A DNA stretch of 64,000 nt, taken from the NCBI GenBank assembly GCA_947363605.1, contig CANAQK010000004.1, positions 1-64,000 of the forward strand, in the 5' to 3' direction. The position numbers and the translations under genes are program-made. The notes below the pieces were generated by a model, which saw only the letters and a list, made by a program, of their open reading frames with translations, ran no database searches and was not told the origin of the DNA. Of the stretch, positions 35,001 through 42,925 are shown piece after piece (positions within the stretch are counted from its first letter, which is position 1; every line of letters begins with the position of its first letter). Origin of the DNA: an uncultured Clostridia bacterium. GTDB taxonomy: Bacteria; Bacillota; Clostridia; Oscillospirales; Ruminococcaceae.

Positions 35001-35488
35001 GCAAGCCCCAGTGGTTGTGTAACCATCGTTTGCCCGGCTTTCCCGATAATGATCCCGGTTAGAATACCCTTTAGGCTTGTCGCAAAATTATAGATCCCCC
35101 GCAGCGGCCTGGTGGCATAGTCCAGGATACGAACGCCAAATTTGAACGTTTTCCCCGCAAAACCCGTAATAGAGCTGGAAATCCTTGAAAGCTTGGAAGC
35201 CGCGCTGTCCATCATATCAAGCCGCATTGTCCACTTGGATTTCGTCAGCTTTTCTACTTGCTTCCTGGTCTTATCCAGGCTGTCGCCCAATTTATCAGCT
35301 TTCCCGGCAGATTCAGCGAGTTCCCTTTCCAACTTATCAAGCCCGTTTTCAAGCCCCCCAACGTTGCTTTCCAGCCGATCTATTTTTTTATGGAGGCCGT
35401 CAAAGTCTTGGTTTAATTCCTGCATTCCCTGAGATGTTTTGTTTATAAACCGTGCAACTACATCGATTACAACGGTTTCCTTTGCCAT
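32015..35488 (-). CDS. Tape measure protein
   Basis: 1157 aa, start at 35488 after GGGGGTGGATAC. N-terminal coiled coil (QDFDGLHKKIDRLESNVGGL), a phage tape-measure core (LADAYSNAHVGFKTLFQDDVRA ... NVIEQTQRMLAMGWDADRLIPDMETIGNAASATGRGDEGL), a Gly/Ala-rich hydrophobic segment at about 650-700 that could insert into the membrane, a further coiled coil, and a C-terminal GLVAEAGAEAIIPLSSSKRNRGLDLWEKAG element. Its length sets tail length. It is the largest gene of the prophage. Confidence 0.93.
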   Translation of the reverse strand: MAKETVVIDVVARFINKTSQGMQELNQDFDGLHKKIDRLESNVGGLENGLDKLERELAESAGKADKLGDSLDKTRKQVEKLTKSKWTMRLDMMDSAASKLSRISSSITGFAGKTFKFGVRILDYATRPLRGIYNFATSLKGILTGIIIGKAGQTMVTQPLGLADAYSNAHVGFKTLFQDDVRAQKMMDDIDTFAKETPFKTSNVIEQTQRMLAMGWDADRLIPDMETIGNAASATGRGDEGLQRIILALAQIKSKGKLSTEELNQLAEAGINAKAYISEGLGYGRTDAGLAKLASDLQGGRIGGNAAVDMILEGMKEYDGMMQRLSKETASGIMSNISDTFEISIIRKWGQGLQEGAIKGLGTFADFLDKNEDKLNKLGDTAKGIAAKMSNRFADSAKFITDKLLSVTESAEFKNAGLGGKVRILWDEIIAEPFSDWWSKNSVKMASSVGHGLGTGLKGMISGVFGFGIDNSGIADEAMSAGAAFAKSFLDGFDPAEVGRVVWDGIKNIFDNAPPWAQTLMGAFAVKKGTDIASPMISGGKTLVQGVSSAKEWLFGAGTAATGGAAAGSTAGAATLTTTAATAITAAGWIAGALGLVDAGKDLAKGFNSENKKTARDNATKGVTKAGMVATGAGAGALIGSFVPVIGTAIGAAIGAGIGGLGAIFGGDSLGQWVSDLSDGTKQIRDAASSMVEARDAFSQSIQKDVSVNSLVSEYETLTAKIRYGKLSAEEHQNIQERINEVVRELADLYPNLITQQDVLNGKIGAQLNTIKAISAMEREQARWELEKQVKDAKETYEKQDIGQKLKDSEAQLAFNKQQMADAEKALSAYPALNAEITKLQLESDRAMREGDTDFFGSESYNQKLAELESRMQEITQGTGLQYKGVFEFAMNFPDDLHSKMGLYIDSIAEEQKRNQELKQDEIELFNSQKALIENQAGLNGTIEQSAANFDKLDEAQRDALKDAIEQVKELQREFENLPAEVKIPVSIEKMVYGEIAGGITRDTDGKQSYTGDRNGITLSEYANGGILTRPHLGLVAEAGAEAIIPLSSSKRNRGLDLWEKAGRAMGVLPYADGGIVGSIQPYTVDNSTSYTADGAFTQPIQVNLGGMRFSFNGAAQNPESIMRAIRDQMPQVANEVCEAIAILIKQSFSNLAAAQI

Positions 35489-35523
35489 GTATCCACCCCC
35501 TTTTTTACACACAAAGGCAAGTG

Positions 35524-35742
35524 TTATGCTCCGTTTTCATTGCTTGGTTTCACCCAAACGACCGGATAGGGCTTTGCTTCGGCTTCTTCCTCCATTGCTA
35601 CAATTTCACTGGCAAAAATAAAAGCAAGCAGCCCGGACTTGGATACTTTTTCAGACGGTATACCTAATATCTCGGTGGGATACTTGCTTTTTCCCTGCCA
35701 TATCCGGTGCAGCAGGTAGGCTTTGCCGCCAGCCCTGATTAG
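35524..35742 (-). CDS. Tail assembly chaperone extension made by -1 frameshift
   Basis: An open frame of 72 codons with no start codon or ribosome binding site of its own. It is entered from the upstream chaperone gene by a -1 shift at the heptamer A_AAA_AAC (35748-35742, minus strand), where the zero-frame stop TAA follows immediately. The peptide begins LIRAGGKAYLLHRIWQGKSK and includes SGLLAFIFASEIVAMEEEAEAKPYPVVW, then TAA at 35524. This mirrors lambda G/GT and its counterparts in contractile phages: the short form coats the tape measure and the long form recruits tube subunits. Confidence 0.85.
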   Translation of the reverse strand, partial: LIRAGGKAYLLHRIWQGKSKYPTEILGIPSEKVSKSGLLAFIFASEIVAMEEEAEAKPYPVVWVKPSNENGA

Positions 35743-36236
35743 TTTTTTGCGTATTCTTCAGTTGTTACCTGATTGTTATTATAACCGCTGATATTGTCGA
35801 TCAGATCACAGACAGCATCCTTTTCCCCGGCCATCAATACTGCGTCGATAACGTCAACCGGCGTTAAAACGTTGAGCGACTTTTTAATAGCCGGATTATC
35901 CCAAACCTTTTTTCTGTCCTCGTCAACCGTAGCGGATAGGATTTTGTAACAGCGCAAAGCCACAATATCAATATCGCCCTCCACTTTGGGAAGATGCCGT
36001 CCGGCAGGGTTTGGGACCATCTTTGTCGCGCGTTTTCGGCACTCCTGAATTTCGTCCTCACCCATCGGGCGAATACGGAACTCAAACAACAGTTTCCCAT
36101 TCCGTTTCACCTGGACCGGCGTATAATCCTCCTTGTAGTTCGCTGCTTCCAGCAAACCGGCGATCAGTGCGTCCTCATTCATCAAGATTTCTTCTTTTGC
36201 GGGGAGTGCGGTTGCTTCATCCATCGTCTTGCTCAT
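35739..36236 (-). CDS. Tail assembly chaperone (XkdN-like), short form
   Basis: 165 aa. N-terminal KEEILMNEDALIAGLLEAANYKEDYTPVQVKRNGKLLFEFRIRPMGEDEIQECRKRATKM fits the XkdN family. It lies between tube and tape measure, where chaperone genes sit in all tailed phages. The last codons GCA AAA AAC TAA form a slippery site, so some ribosomes continue into the -1 frame and make a 237-aa product. Confidence 0.9.
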   Translation of the reverse strand: MSKTMDEATALPAKEEILMNEDALIAGLLEAANYKEDYTPVQVKRNGKLLFEFRIRPMGEDEIQECRKRATKMVPNPAGRHLPKVEGDIDIVALRCYKILSATVDEDRKKVWDNPAIKKSLNVLTPVDVIDAVLMAGEKDAVCDLIDNISGYNNNQVTTEEYAKN

Positions 36237-36279
36237 TGTTTTTTCCTCTTTCCTTTTATTTTAAGTTTGCAGTAAATGG

Positions 36280-36756
36280 TTACTGCTTCCGGTACTGGAA
36301 CATTTCCAGCATTTCCGGCGTTGCATTGACGCGGAAACTCCACGAACGCTTGATAATTTCGCCGGGGGTCAAGTTCATCAGATCGACAGAACCGTCTGGG
36401 ATACAGTTCCGGTATACCTGACGGCTCACGCCGCCATCACGGCGGCGCAGTTTGCCCTGAAAGTCGAAAGACGGGAAATAGCCTTGCAAAAGATCGTCAA
36501 ACAGGGTTTTCAGCATGACATCATCCCGCACAACGGCTTCCGTCAGGGTCAGCGTGACAGAGTAGCCGGTCGTTACTCCAAAAACCAATGATGAGCCGAC
36601 CGGCTGATAATCGGTATTATTGATAGATGCCTGTGCCTGAAAGGTGTCTACCTCCGCAAGAAAAAGCTGTGTACCGTCGCTTGTAGTGACAAAAAGCTGT
36701 CCGTCTTTGCCAGTGATAAGCTGGCGAACGTCCAGAATGGATTCCTGATTCAGCAT
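36280..36756 (-). CDS. Phage tail tube protein (XkdM-like)
   Basis: 158 aa. ITGKDGQLFVTTSDGTQLFLAEVDTFQAQASINNTDYQPVGSSLVFGVTTGYSVTLTLTE and a FSFRVNATPEMLEMF-like end match XkdM, the inner tube of the contractile tail. It follows the sheath gene by 21 nt. Confidence 0.9.
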   Translation of the reverse strand: MLNQESILDVRQLITGKDGQLFVTTSDGTQLFLAEVDTFQAQASINNTDYQPVGSSLVFGVTTGYSVTLTLTEAVVRDDVMLKTLFDDLLQGYFPSFDFQGKLRRRDGGVSRQVYRNCIPDGSVDLMNLTPGEIIKRSWSFRVNATPEMLEMFQYRKQ

Positions 36757-36777
36757 TGTTTATCCCTCCCTTGTTTG

Positions 36778-38223
36778 CTAGTCAATCGCCGCATAGCGGA
36801 ACCTGTAGGTAAAGTACATTTTCTCAAGTGCGTCAATATCATCGGCCGCAATAACAAACCAGGCGCTGTCACCGACAGGCGGGTTTCCTGCGTCCAGTTC
36901 GATTGTCGCACCCGGCAGAATCTTGGTTTCAACGACCATGGCGTTCAGCACGCCGCGTACTGCCTGCATAACGGTTGCCCGGCCATCTGAATCGTTATTG
37001 ATCTGGCCGATCAGGGTTTCCACGGTATCCGAAACACGCTGCATCAATTCAAAACGGACCTTCGTGCGTTTGATTTTCTTCCAGCCCTCGTCGTCCTCTC
37101 CGGTCGGCGTGACAAGCGTTGTAATGCCGGCTTCAACCCAGACAAGCCCCTTGCTGGATACCGAGAACGTAACCATGCCGTTTTCGATTGCCTGCTCGTA
37201 CTGATAGTTTGTAAGCTTTTCGATCGTGTCCACCGCGCCGTTAATGACCTTGTGCGTCAAACTCTGGTTAGACGGGAATCCCGCAAGCATACCGGCAACA
37301 CGCCCCGCCGCTCTGACGCCATCAATCTTTTCATCCGTAGACAGAATATAGCCGCTGCCAACGTATACCACCTGATAATCATTAAAAGATTTTGCGTGCA
37401 TAATGCGCGTTTCAAACGGCACGGAAACCGGTTCACCCATCACCAAAAAGCCCATTCTGCCGTCTTTGTAAATGCGTTTCATGTAGTTATAAGCCAGCAT
37501 TTGAGTGCTGAGTTCATAGGTATCCAGCACAAGCGCATTCCAGGTGAAAATCTCAAGCAGAGAAAAAGCTTTGGAATAATCCTCATTGGTCACAACCGGG
37601 TTCGCCCCGCCGATGATTTCCGCTTCTGAAAGGCAGCCCAGTTTCGTACCCTCCGCGCCGTCCACCTTCTCAAAGTCAAGGTAAGCCGACTTTTGATTTG
37701 CGATTTCAAGAAATTCTTCCACTTCGTTTGTGTGGTCTGAACCTGCCGGGAACTCGATTTTTTCCAGTACCACGTTATTTTCGTAAAGGATCAATTCTTT
37801 TTTCGCCGGATCACCCAAAGCGTCCTGAATAGTGACTTTGAATTGCCGTGTGCTGTTGTATTTCGTTGAAACTTTAATCAGGTTTTTCGGTTCAGCTTCC
37901 ATGCCCTCATTGTCCATAATCATCAATTCGCCCTTTGAACCGTCTTGACCCATCCGGACAACGTGAACCAGCTTCGCGCCGCCGTTGAATACGTCCTCCA
38001 GATAGGAATAGGTATCCTCTGCGCCAACCGGCCCGAAAAATTCTTTTACGGCCTCGTAGCTTTCAAACTGCTGTACCTTCCCCAGCACGCCCCAGCTTGA
38101 ACGGACAACGGCAGCGACAACGCCGTCATTCGCCCCGGCAACCGGCGGGGTTCCTACGTTTTCGTATCGTTGATAGATCCCCGCGCGCTTTTTCTTTTCG
38201 CCGCTTGTAAAGAAAATAGCCAT
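36778..38223 (-). CDS. Phage tail sheath protein (XkdK-like)
   Basis: 481 aa. N-terminal KKRAGIYQRYENVGTPPVAGANDGVVAAVVRSSWGVLG and a conserved C-terminal DSDGRATVMQAVRGVLNAMV ... AWFVIAADDIDALEKMYFTYRF. Contractile sheath subunit that drives injection. This gene defines the phage as a myovirus morphotype. Confidence 0.95.
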   Translation of the reverse strand: MAIFFTSGEKKKRAGIYQRYENVGTPPVAGANDGVVAAVVRSSWGVLGKVQQFESYEAVKEFFGPVGAEDTYSYLEDVFNGGAKLVHVVRMGQDGSKGELMIMDNEGMEAEPKNLIKVSTKYNSTRQFKVTIQDALGDPAKKELILYENNVVLEKIEFPAGSDHTNEVEEFLEIANQKSAYLDFEKVDGAEGTKLGCLSEAEIIGGANPVVTNEDYSKAFSLLEIFTWNALVLDTYELSTQMLAYNYMKRIYKDGRMGFLVMGEPVSVPFETRIMHAKSFNDYQVVYVGSGYILSTDEKIDGVRAAGRVAGMLAGFPSNQSLTHKVINGAVDTIEKLTNYQYEQAIENGMVTFSVSSKGLVWVEAGITTLVTPTGEDDEGWKKIKRTKVRFELMQRVSDTVETLIGQINNDSDGRATVMQAVRGVLNAMVVETKILPGATIELDAGNPPVGDSAWFVIAADDIDALEKMYFTYRFRYAAID

Positions 38224-38448
38224 TTATTGAACCTCCCGTGTCATAAAATTTTTCACGATTTCCTGTGCTTTGGTTTCGGTCGCCCTATCAATCCCCGCAA
38301 TGGAAAAAGCGGTAATCACGCATTCCGGGCTAACGCCGAAAAGAATACGCGACTTTTCCGCAAACTCAGAAACGTGGTGTGTGCTTTGCGCCTTTGTTTT
38401 CGGCGCGGTTCCCGTTATTTCGATATTTCTAACGTCGTTTTTTGCCAT
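38224..38448 (-). CDS. Small conserved phage protein upstream of the sheath, 74 aa
   Basis: AAAGGAGG upstream; its stop abuts the sheath start. N-terminal Lys-rich, the rest helical (SRILFGVSPECVITAFSIAGI), no recognised domain. PBSX has a short gene (xkdJ region) at this place, but homology is not claimed. Confidence 0.65.
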   Translation of the reverse strand: MAKNDVRNIEITGTAPKTKAQSTHHVSEFAEKSRILFGVSPECVITAFSIAGIDRATETKAQEIVKNFMTREVQ

Positions 38449-38462
38449 GTGTAAACCTCCTT

Positions 38463-39329
38463 TTAGGTGTCAAAATAGGCGTTCCATAGTTTCGGGCTTT
38501 CCGGCTCGGCAGGCAAAACGCCATATTCCCCGGAAACGGTCATTTGCCCGCTGTGCAAAACATCCGCGCCCGTGCTGTACTTCATTTCCTGAATAAAAAA
38601 GGGGGAACCATCGTTTGTGATGGCCTCCCCTTTCAGCCCTAATTCGTGTGAAAGCAGCTGCAATATTTTTTGCCTTGCGTTTGGGTCCGGAGCGATCACA
38701 TGAACGCCCAGCGCCGCCTTGAACCATGAGCACGCATAAGAAGAACGGGAAAGCAGATTGTCCAGCGTCCGCACATATACGGCGGGCGCGTCGTTTGTGG
38801 GCTTCCACAGTTCCCCTACCGGGTCTTTTGCAATCAGCCGCACATAAGGCGCGGATTGCTTTATTGCTGCGTGCAGCGCAAATACCGGATCAGGGACCGT
38901 CGTTTCCTGCTTTGGGAATGCAAGCACATCAAAAAGGAGCGTGTAACCATCGGTTTTCGGCTCCTTTTCCGACGCACTCTCAAAGTAATCCGACCTGCTC
39001 CAAACAATACAGAACGTACCGCTTTCATCCGTCAAAAACAGTTCGGACAGTTCCGTTTGAACGACCCCCGCGATTTCCTCCGGCGGGGTTTTGCTTTCGT
39101 TTGTACACCATAGGTTTATAACAAGCGCTCCGGCTGTTTTGCGCTCCGGGTTTGCCTGCCAGTCTATCCCGTAATCCATACGCGGGTACATCCTATCGCT
39201 GTCCCAGCCCGGATCTTCATCATTCGGTGCGATCTGGTAAAACACGGCGGGGTTTCCTTTGTATTTCGCCATCGTTTCCCGCACAAGGGGAACACGGTTT
39301 ATCGCTCTGTAAATTAAATCTTCAACCAT
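38463..39329 (-). CDS. Putative tail terminator/completion protein
   Basis: 288 aa, not recognised with certainty. Position between the HK97 gp10-like protein and the sheath is where tail terminators sit. Two halves of similar size, each starting with a short helical segment (IYRAINRVPLVRETM; PVFALHAAIKQSAPYVRL), hint at an internal duplication or fusion. No catalytic motif is seen. Confidence 0.55.
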   Translation of the reverse strand: MVEDLIYRAINRVPLVRETMAKYKGNPAVFYQIAPNDEDPGWDSDRMYPRMDYGIDWQANPERKTAGALVINLWCTNESKTPPEEIAGVVQTELSELFLTDESGTFCIVWSRSDYFESASEKEPKTDGYTLLFDVLAFPKQETTVPDPVFALHAAIKQSAPYVRLIAKDPVGELWKPTNDAPAVYVRTLDNLLSRSSYACSWFKAALGVHVIAPDPNARQKILQLLSHELGLKGEAITNDGSPFFIQEMKYSTGADVLHSGQMTVSGEYGVLPAEPESPKLWNAYFDT

Positions 39330-39341
39330 CGTTTTCCCTCT

Positions 39342-39842
39342 CTACCGGATATACGGCGCGGAATAGATGCGGATGATATTCGGCATTGCCCGGTCAATCG
39401 TGGGCTGCATATACGGGCGCGGCAGCATCCGCCTTGTCCCGTTTTCAAGCATTTCGCCCAGTAGCCGACCACCCTTTACCCGGTAACTGCTCCCGGTTTG
39501 GGAATGATAATGGACAGCTTTCCCCGTATGCTCTGCATAAGCTTTCGTTTGATTAAAAGACACCCAGAAATCCCCTGTCCTGTTTGCGGGCGGTTCGCCG
39601 GGCGCGGACGCCGTATAATATACGCCGTTCCGCATTCTGCCCGTGGCTTTATCGCGCTGTCTGCGATACGTCCCCGGCACCCTGTACCGCCTGCCGCTGC
39701 GCTCTCCACTCAAAACCTGCTTTACCGCGCCTGAAAGTTCGTTTGCGGCTCTCATGCTGCGGGATTGCATTTGATCTTCTATGTTTTTCACAACGTTTTC
39801 CACAATCCGCGTAATTTCTGCGTTTGCCTGTTGCCCGTCCAT
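39342..39842 (-). CDS. HK97 gp10-like tail completion protein
   Basis: 166 aa. N-terminal helix with KNIEDQMQSRSMRAANELSGAVKQVL, then basic YRVPGTYRRQRDKATGRM, and HK97-gp10-type C-terminus (PRPYMQPTIDRAMPNI). It typically helps connect the tail to the head. Confidence 0.75.
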   Translation of the reverse strand: MDGQQANAEITRIVENVVKNIEDQMQSRSMRAANELSGAVKQVLSGERSGRRYRVPGTYRRQRDKATGRMRNGVYYTASAPGEPPANRTGDFWVSFNQTKAYAEHTGKAVHYHSQTGSSYRVKGGRLLGEMLENGTRRMLPRPYMQPTIDRAMPNIIRIYSAPYIR

Positions 39843-39845
39843 CGG

Positions 39846-40202
39846 TCACACCCCCGGCCTATATTCGCAGTATAAAGAGAAAAACCGTCCCAGCTGGGCG
39901 CGGTTTTCCTTTGCGTGTACATAATACCTCATCCCGTCAAATACAAGAACATCCTCCGCTTTGGCCTTTGTTTCACCCCGCACCACGATTTTATGCGTTA
40001 CAGAGTGCCCCTGCTGTTTCCAGCGCTCAGCTTCAGACTGCCCTACTTTTACCAAACTCCCGCTGACTGTCCCGATCAGCTGCTCATCTACGGTATAGGT
40101 GACTTTCCCTTTTTCATCCGTTTTCGAAGTTTTTCGGTAAATATCATATTTCCGCAGCTGCTGGCCGGGGATCAGAAAAATAGGCGGCTGCATTTTACTC
40201 AC
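39846..40202 (-). CDS. Phage head-tail joining protein
   Basis: 118 aa. Small beta-barrel type: RKYDIYRKTSKTDEKGKVTYT ... SVTHKIVVRGETKAKAEDVLVFDGMRYYV, the pattern of SPP1 gp16/head closure proteins. Overlaps the preceding gene by 8 nt and the next begins 4 nt on. Confidence 0.75.
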   Translation of the reverse strand: MSKMQPPIFLIPGQQLRKYDIYRKTSKTDEKGKVTYTVDEQLIGTVSGSLVKVGQSEAERWKQQGHSVTHKIVVRGETKAKAEDVLVFDGMRYYVHAKENRAQLGRFFSLYCEYRPGV

Positions 40203-41076
40203 TCCCCGCTGCGTTTGGATTGTTCAGCATCCCAGCATAGAAATAATGCCCGCCGTCCTTACGCCCTTTCCCCAATGCCGCTAGGTTGACAAGCGGGGTT
40301 TGCAGGCCTTTTTTCGTGCTGTCCAGCATTGCCTTAAACCGGCTGTAACGCTCAGAAAGCGAAAAACTCAACCCATCCGCGCTATAATTGACCTCATACG
40401 CCAGGCGGCTGCAAATGGCTTCCAAACAGGCTGTTTTCGTCTGTTTCCACGTAGAAGAAGCCGAAATAAGCGCGCGGTATTCTTCGTCGCACATCACGCA
40501 AGTGTCTGCGCCGCCGTCTACTGCGGTATCCCCCAGCTGGAAACGCATTTTGTCCACGCCGTCAACGGTAATATTGGCCGGATTATAGGAATAAGTTTTA
40601 ACCGGCTTTTCCGGCTCTGGTTCGGGTTCAGGCGGTACGGCATCGGGACCGGGCCGCAGGATCACGCTTCTTTTCACCATCAGTTTGAATGTTTCCCATG
40701 TTTCTTTCCCGTCCCAGCTTACAAAAATAAAAGGGGGGCTGGCGGCTGCATCCCCTCTAATCAGCGGATAGCTTCGCAAAAGATACCGTTGTAATTCCTC
40801 ATCATAGGGGACGGGCTTTGCGCCATCGTCCGGATCATCCCCTGCGGATTCCCCGTAAAAGTAATAAGCCTGTCCCGGGGTTGTGACCTCCGCTGCAGGC
40901 TCAAACTTTAACCCGATTCTGTTCCCCGGCTCCATCCGGCCTATCGCGGTATCCACGCTGTAATAATCGATCGTGCCGCTGATCATGACAGTAAAGCCGC
41001 TTTCCTGAACGATGGCTTCTGTCCCGCCCGTTAGATCTGCATCCTGCGTAACAGGTGCGGTTTTTCGTTCGTCCAT
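40195..41076 (-). CDS. Putative head-tail connector protein with proline-rich spacer
   Basis: 293 aa, no family recognised. The N-terminal beta-rich domain (ISGTIDYYSVDTAIGRMEPGNRIGLKF) is joined by a PPEPEPEPEKPVK spacer to a helical C-terminal part (ALISASSTWKQTKTACLEAICSRLAYEV). Position after the capsid gene suggests a gp6-type connector (C-terminal half) fused to a decoration-like N-terminal half. Inference from position. Confidence 0.5.
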   Translation of the reverse strand: MDERKTAPVTQDADLTGGTEAIVQESGFTVMISGTIDYYSVDTAIGRMEPGNRIGLKFEPAAEVTTPGQAYYFYGESAGDDPDDGAKPVPYDEELQRYLLRSYPLIRGDAAASPPFIFVSWDGKETWETFKLMVKRSVILRPGPDAVPPEPEPEPEKPVKTYSYNPANITVDGVDKMRFQLGDTAVDGGADTCVMCDEEYRALISASSTWKQTKTACLEAICSRLAYEVNYSADGLSFSLSERYSRFKAMLDSTKKGLQTPLVNLAALGKGRKDGGHYFYAGMLNNPNAAGSE

Positions 41077-41078
41077 GA

Positions 41079-41402
41079 TTATTCACCTGCTGTCTGACTT
41101 TTGGGTTTTCTTCCTCTTTTGCGTTCGGGCTTGTCGTCGCCCTCCTGCGGTACCTGCTCGTCCTCTGCGCTGCTGTTTTCCTCTGCCTGACCGTTTACCT
41201 CTGCAAACTCATTGCCGCTCTCCTGCGATACCTGCTCGCCCTCTGTATCCTCGAATCCGGCGTATTCGTCCGGCAGAGGCGTTATTAAACCGATTGCAAT
41301 GAGTTTGCTGGCCATGTTATAAGCGACAACATCCGCCGGGATCGTTTCGCCAATCGAATAAAAACGATCAAAACGGCAGGGCTTCAAGGCTTTATACTTC
41401 AT
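41079..41402 (-). CDS. Small capsid-region protein, 107 aa
   Basis: The N-terminal 45 residues (KALKPCRFDRFYSIGETIPADVVAYNMASKLIAIGLIT) resemble short proteins encoded after major capsid genes. The rest is acidic and low complexity (Glu/Gln/Ser), ending in a basic KPERKRGRKPKS tail. Function unknown. Confidence 0.65.
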   Translation of the reverse strand: MKYKALKPCRFDRFYSIGETIPADVVAYNMASKLIAIGLITPLPDEYAGFEDTEGEQVSQESGNEFAEVNGQAEENSSAEDEQVPQEGDDKPERKRGRKPKSQTAGE

Positions 41403-41423
41403 TTCATCGCCCCCTGTCCTGAA

Positions 41424-42452
41424 TTAGGCCCCGGAAACACAATCTTTCAGATAGATCGCCAGATCATCGCCTGTTTTCTTCATATCGTAAGCGCAAAGAG
41501 CTTCGATAAACTCAGAGTGGGTGCCGTTTTCTCCCAGCCACTGGGAAAGTACCATCGGCTGGCCGTTGCCCAGCATATCCCAGCTAAACGTATAACCGGC
41601 GGACGGTTCGTCAATCGCGGGCGCGTCCGGCGCATAAAGCAGCAGCATCCCTTTCGGGTCGCAAACATACTGCATATCAGCTGCCGCGCCGAACGGCGCT
41701 TTGTTGACGGTGGAAGTCAGGACTTTTACTTTCTGTACGCCGAACAGTTCCGCAAGCACTCTTTCGTTTACCATGGCCGGGTTTGCGGTCGTGCCGGTGT
41801 ATTTAATGCGCTCCAGGATAATCGGGTTTTCTTTCAGCGCGTTAAACGCTTCAACGCCGATCCCGATTTTGTTCGGCCGGCGTCTGCCCTCGCGGTGGAT
41901 CTCCGTCCGCAGGGTATCCACCAGCTTGATCGGGTCGCAGTTGTCGTTGTCAAACTGCCAGAATTGGTTCGCCGTAGGCGCTGCCGCTACGCCGGCCCAT
42001 TCCTGGCCCCATACGCCGGCCTTGAAATAGTTTTCGGCAAACATAACGTCCAGATGCAGCTTTGCCTGCTCAGTCAAAACGCGGACTTTGGCTTTTCGCG
42101 GGTCGATAACACCCGGCGCGCCCGAACGCTCATAGTTAAGCTGCGAAATTTGGTCGATCCCGATGATCCCCTGATCCACTTTGCAGGAATAAGAATCCTC
42201 TGTATGCCCCATCACAATCGGCTGGACCTTTCCGAACATGGGTTTAGGGCTCATATTGTCACGCGCCAGAGATGCTTTATCAAATTTGTAATAATGCCCC
42301 GCCGCAAGCTGCACCGGGACTACCGGGAACAGATCAGGAAAGGCAAAGTCCCCCTCCTCCTGAAAATAAGCCGTGGAAAGGTTCGTCAGATACAGATTCG
42401 GCTTCCACGCGCCGGTTGCAATGCTCTTTTGAATAGATGCCGTTGTAATCAT
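41424..42452 (-). CDS. Major capsid protein
   Basis: 342 aa. The Mu/lambda-E-like capsid family is visible: FPDLFPVVPVQLAAGHYYKFDKASLARD, KVRVLTEQAKLHLDVMFAENYFK, RRRPNKIGIGVEAFNALKENP, VTSTVNK-type strand and a C-terminal YDMKKTGDDLAIYLKDCV. HK97-fold shell protein. It is preceded by the decoration and scaffold genes. Confidence 0.9.
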   Translation of the reverse strand: MITTASIQKSIATGAWKPNLYLTNLSTAYFQEEGDFAFPDLFPVVPVQLAAGHYYKFDKASLARDNMSPKPMFGKVQPIVMGHTEDSYSCKVDQGIIGIDQISQLNYERSGAPGVIDPRKAKVRVLTEQAKLHLDVMFAENYFKAGVWGQEWAGVAAAPTANQFWQFDNDNCDPIKLVDTLRTEIHREGRRRPNKIGIGVEAFNALKENPIILERIKYTGTTANPAMVNERVLAELFGVQKVKVLTSTVNKAPFGAAADMQYVCDPKGMLLLYAPDAPAIDEPSAGYTFSWDMLGNGQPMVLSQWLGENGTHSEFIEALCAYDMKKTGDDLAIYLKDCVSGA

Positions 42453-42503
42453 GTCTAAAATTCCTCCTTGTTTATATTTTGGTTTTACTTGATCTGTGCT
42501 TGG

Positions 42504-42905
42504 TTAGGTTGTGGGATTGACATAGTTGCCTTTGCAAATATCAATACTAAAAAAATCGCCTGCTTTTTTAGCTTCGCTTAAAGCAAAGCCAAACATAGAG
42601 CCGCCTTTTTTACTGGGAACAAGCGCCCCTGCATTATGGGGGACAACAATATCCCCTGCTTTGATCGGTTCACCTGCTTTTGCAAGGCCGGTATTTCTAA
42701 TCTGTACGGTTACCTCATCCCCTGCTTCCACTGCTTCCGGGGTGTCCATAGCCAAAATGCCGATAACAGATGATCCGGCGCTAGTCAAAACGACGGCCCC
42801 GTCTTCGTCAAAACAAACCGCGCAGCCCGCGCCGTTAGCGATAGTTGCCCCCGCCTTTGCAGTAATGACGGAACTTTCATTGATCGTTGTACCGATATAA
42901 TCCAT
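42504..42905 (-). CDS. Capsid decoration/cement protein
   Basis: 133 aa, Gly/Ala-rich beta protein (ITAKAGATIANGAGCAVCFDEDGAVVLTSAGSSVIGI; PEAVEAGDEVTVQIRNTGLAKAGEPIKAGD) of the DUF2190/head-decoration type. It lies between scaffold and capsid genes, the usual place. Confidence 0.75.
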   Translation of the reverse strand: MDYIGTTINESSVITAKAGATIANGAGCAVCFDEDGAVVLTSAGSSVIGILAMDTPEAVEAGDEVTVQIRNTGLAKAGEPIKAGDIVVPHNAGALVPSKKGGSMFGFALSEAKKAGDFFSIDICKGNYVNPTT

Positions 42906-42925
42906 AGTGTTTCTCCCTTCTGGGC

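Noticed and set aside
41517..42458. 313-codon frame antisense to the major capsid gene
   Set aside because: Shadow frame; the opposite strand encodes an intact capsid protein in the expected gene order.
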